DNA from: Struthio camelus
Lineage: Eukaryota > Chordata > Aves > Struthioniformes > Struthionidae
Reading direction: 5' to 3'
Assembly (NCBI RefSeq): GCF_040807025.1
Contig: NC_090946.1
Span: 79,420,641-79,484,640, forward strand
DNA length: 64,000 bases
Below, piece by piece: positions 63,661 through 64,000 of this stretch (position 1 is the stretch's first letter; every line of letters starts with the position of its first letter). The position numbers and the translations under genes were made by a program. The notes beneath the pieces were generated by a model. It was not told the origin of the DNA. It searched no databases and worked only from the letters and a program-made list of their open reading frames with translations.

Positions 63661-64000
63661 ATAGACAATACTTAAAGTAAGCTTTGAATTATGCATTTTA
63701 AGCAATATCATGACCATTTGTGAGTACACTGTTGAAGGATATACCTTAGTCTCGCTGGGAATGTGGGAGCAGAGACAATGACAGTGTTTGTACCTTTCCT
63801 ACCGGATTTTCAATTATATATCATTGTATTTCAGCTTCTGGTCCCCAACAAGTCAGAATTTAGTGCTTTTCAGGGATAATAATAGAGATCTCGAGATGTG
63901 ACAAACATCAGAGTCAGGAAACTTTATCACACCCAAAAGGCTGTGCATACCACAAACAAGATATCCAGAGGAACAATAACAGTATGCTTTTTGTATCGCC

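Overview
This is vertebrate nuclear DNA, almost certainly from a bird. The evidence is split genes with GT-AG introns, a 3' fragment of a CR1 LINE whose 3' end reads like chicken CR1, further CR1-like copies in the opposite direction, and three recognisable genes in an order known from amniotes: DLGAP5 (+), LGALS3 (-), MAPK1IP1L (-). On human chromosome 14 the same three genes are neighbours in the same relative orientation. The species cannot be named from the sequence alone.

Layout. 1-3.7 kb: no gene seen, probably intergenic on the FBXO34 side. 3.7-4.05 kb: DLGAP5 promoter and first, non-coding exon, with six CCAAT boxes followed by a TTTGAA (CHR) element. 6.96-28.92 kb: eighteen coding exons of DLGAP5. 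Their lengths sum to 2553 nt, an open frame of 850 codons plus stop. A 5'-truncated CR1 copy lies in intron 5. 28.9-31.4 kb: tail-to-tail spacer. 31.39-35.02 kb: LGALS3 (galectin-3) on the minus strand, six exons, predicted 265 aa. Its intron 1 holds a GGT-rich minisatellite (34.34-34.79 kb). 35.22-43.29 kb: a single 8-kb tandem array with a 24-bp unit, about 335 copies, starting only about 200 bp upstream of the LGALS3 exon 1 donor. 43.3-43.9 kb: GC/CpG-rich DNA on the far side of the array. 44-49.7 kb: intergenic with one CR1 fragment. 49.7-61.2 kb: MAPK1IP1L on the minus strand (predicted 249 aa), with a CpG-island promoter carrying two CACGTG boxes. 61.3-64 kb: CpG shore, a possible unexplained short transcript end, and a CR1 copy with a perfect-looking 80-bp internal tandem duplication.

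Most notable points. (1) The 24-bp array places hundreds of G-quadruplex-type motifs, on the LGALS3 sense strand, directly against the LGALS3 promoter, and it appears to split one CpG island into two halves. (2) LGALS3 and its tandem neighbour MAPK1IP1L share an N-terminal signature and the same exon design: a 4-nt leader plus a tiny coding exon ending in FS, phase 0, then an exon starting L-(S/A)-D-A-L-P and continuing to QGWPA. This suggests that the N-terminal half of chimera-type galectin-3 came from a MAPK1IP1L-like gene by local duplication. (3) The DLGAP5 promoter has the CCAAT-array plus CHR layout of late cell-cycle genes.

The three genes are not an operon. DLGAP5 is a mitotic spindle protein, galectin-3 a beta-galactoside-binding lectin, and MAPK1IP1L a poorly understood proline-rich protein. 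All exon calls come from reading frames, splice sites and recalled family sequences; no alignment was run.
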